Assembly (NCBI GenBank): GCA_021234155.1
Contig: JAJEKV010000006.1
Location: 27,263,154-27,327,153 of the forward strand
DNA: 64,000 nucleotides
Direction of reading: 5' to 3'
Source: Isoetes taiwanensis
Lineage: Eukaryota > Streptophyta > Lycopodiopsida > Isoetales > Isoetaceae
The translations under genes were made by a program, and so were the position numbers. Numbering within the stretch: the stretch's first letter is position 1; every line of letters begins with the position of its first letter. The notes under the pieces were generated by a model. The model was not told where the DNA came from, ran no database searches, and saw only the letters and a program-made list of their open reading frames with translations. Below, piece after piece: positions 62,101 through 64,000 of the stretch.

Positions 62101-64000
62101 TAGATAATCTGTCCATCCACTACATGCAGAACTCAGTCGACAGGTCGAATGAAAGGAAAGAACCACAGACGGAAGATAGCAGCCTTGTGACATGGAAGGT
62201 CCAAAACCTTAAGCGCTGGGCATGTGCAGATCAATCCGGACAAAACGTTCTCTGCCTCCCTAATATGAACCAAGCTCCCAGCTCTTAAATTCGGTCTTCC
62301 AGCTCTTAGATTCGGTCGCAGCTCCCAGCTCCCATCTTTGCTATAGGGATCTTGAGGTACAGAAATGTAGTACCAAAAATTTCGATTTGTATTCACATCA
62401 AACCATCAGAGTATACAAAACAAGTACTGCCTCCCACGAGGCTATATACATGAAAGCCACGTATACAGATAACAAGTTGACAACATAATATAACTATACA
62501 CATGCATGCTCCGCCAGCTATCAAACAGCCTGCACAAGCTTCCACGTGTTAGTACATGCACAAGAGTTATCTAGTCATGTCACATGAAGCAACGACTGAC
62601 GGATTGCAAGTACACACATATGGAATCCACCACACGCACCATAGCATCGCCAAGCATACACACCCCGCCATATCTAGGCAAGACATCGCCTAGAACCCCC
62701 GCTACCGGTGGATCCAAAGTGAGGAGAAACCGCAAGCAAACATAAGACCCTAGGCTGTTAGGACTGTTGGTTCCACCCGTCACCGTCCCATACCGGTGAC
62801 TAGGTTCACCTCACCAACACCGGTGGTTCTTATCCGATAAGTCACACTTATCTGGGGCATTGCTATGCATAAAACTCCCCACAGATAGATACTCGAGGCA
62901 CCTATCCTCGTTATCAGGGACACATTCACGGGATCCTTGCTTTCACTAGACTGTTGATGTTAATATAGTGTCGCCCCATACCAACACCATATCACATCGC
63001 ACTAGCACTCACAAGATCCCTTTAAGAGGAAGGCGTTACACTATGGCAACACTCACGAGAGGGTATTCAAAGGAGAAGTTTTAGCAGCTTTAGAATAACT
63101 GCAATGACAAGCGGCACCCTCACGGGTTGCTATTGCGACCAACTGCTTTGTCAAAGGGGTAAGGCTCTAAGCTTACTTCGGATTAAAGACCGGATTTCGA
63201 AAGGGACGGTTAAGCAATTCTTAGGATAAGGGGCGAGTTCCGGCGTTCCCTGGACTCTTCTTTGTTCCAGTTTATCATGGAGCTTATTGATCACTAGTAG
63301 TTATTTTTCTACTATAATCCTGTAGCATATCTGCCCAAGGGCAATACCGGAGTACATCCATTTCTCGGGCTTACAGGTATAAGCTCTCTGCCGCAATTCT
63401 AGTACAGCTGACGTCTCCACTACAACTCTCCTTTTGGATTTCCCCACCTTTATCCTTAATTCCGACTTCCTTTCGATTCTGCTCTTTTGCTTCCTTACGC
63501 AACAAATTCGGCAGCTGGCGTAGTCTTCCCACGGCTTATGGCTTGGTTTCTCGACCAAATCCGATCTTCTCCCTTTTTTCTTTAGCTGTAACGGCTGGCT
63601 TTTTCTCGATCCAGAGATCCTGTCAATCTTGGCTAAACCCGCGTGCTTAGCGCTGAGCGGCGGTGATCTGCCGGACTCAATCTGGCCCCAGCCGTCAGGG
63701 GATTCAGCTCCTCTGTCAATGTTTTAGGGCCCATGGAAACCCACGTTCTGAGCCCCGATTTAGGGGTGCTTGCATTTTTAAAAGCAATGGTTTTTAAACC
63801 ATTAAGGTATTTATAACCTTAACTTAATATAATACCATATATATTGCCTTGTTGTTGTTTATTCCAAAGAGACAAACTATTAACGGCCAAAGTTATTCAT
63901 CATAGCCATGCAACCAGGCAACCCAGTCCCCTAGTCTGTCCGGCCATGGTGCACCACTCCGCCTTAAATTAGGCTAGGAACATATGCGACCACAACACAT
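59171..64000. other. Anonymous intergenic and repeat-derived sequence
   Basis: No supported gene. A GATA microsatellite sits at about 61556-61573. A short CCCTAAACCCT telomere-like phrase occurs near 61972. Sequence from about 62600 to the end is less AT-rich and non-coding, and could be an old LTR-element leader. Two adjacent small hairpins lie at 63786-63822 (AATGGTTT and AAACCATT, then TTAAGGT and ACCTTAA). Confidence 0.4.

Overview
This window looks like nuclear DNA of a land plant, most probably a fern or another seed-free vascular plant. Four things point there: a PLS-type pentatricopeptide repeat (PPR) gene with very regular motif triplets, a pectin acetylesterase gene with twelve short exons and AT-rich introns, a degenerate array of the plant telomere heptamer TTTAGGG, and many decayed LINE, LTR and unclassified retroelements. 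The species is an inference. Base composition is AT-rich except for GC-rich LINE debris at about 33.1-35.9 kb. No bacterial, organellar or CRISPR signal was seen.

Layout. 1-8.0 kb: anonymous repeats, including a diverged direct repeat pair near 2.9 and 6.3 kb. 8.0-10.1 kb (minus): a PPR gene broken by two single-base losses. 12.3-13.9 kb (minus): a LINE fragment carrying endonuclease-like sequence. 15.3-21.2 kb (minus): a non-coding LTR element with a Met-tRNA-type primer binding site. 22.5-28.0 kb (minus): a complete pectin acetylesterase gene of 12 exons and about 430 residues, the best-supported functional gene here. 29.1-30.1 kb (plus): a LINE copy with ORF1 and a 3-prime tail but no ORF2. 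31.1-31.4 kb: telomere-like repeats and a tandem duplication. 33.1-35.9 kb (plus): a heavily decayed LINE of a different type. 37.7-51.9 kb: a nested, permuted double copy of an intron-containing reverse transcriptase element, holding a 396-bp inverted-repeat transposon and a pseudogene of an Enhancer-of-Polycomb-like gene. 51.9-57.0 kb (minus): a nearly full-length but frameshifted L1-type LINE. 57.0-64.0 kb: mostly anonymous sequence with a few coding-like fragments on the minus strand.

How the parts relate. Only the pectin acetylesterase gene appears intact. The PPR gene may be a recent pseudogene, or intact if the two homopolymer indels are sequence errors. The most unusual object is the reverse transcriptase element at 37.7-51.9 kb. 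It is neither L1-like nor LTR-like, its open segments are separated by introns with compatible phases, and its pieces occur twice in the order A-B-(insert)-D-E-B'-D'-A'. That order is what a head-to-tail pair of A-B-D-E units would leave after deletions. Tandem copies and introns are known for Penelope-like elements, but the family assignment here is unproven.
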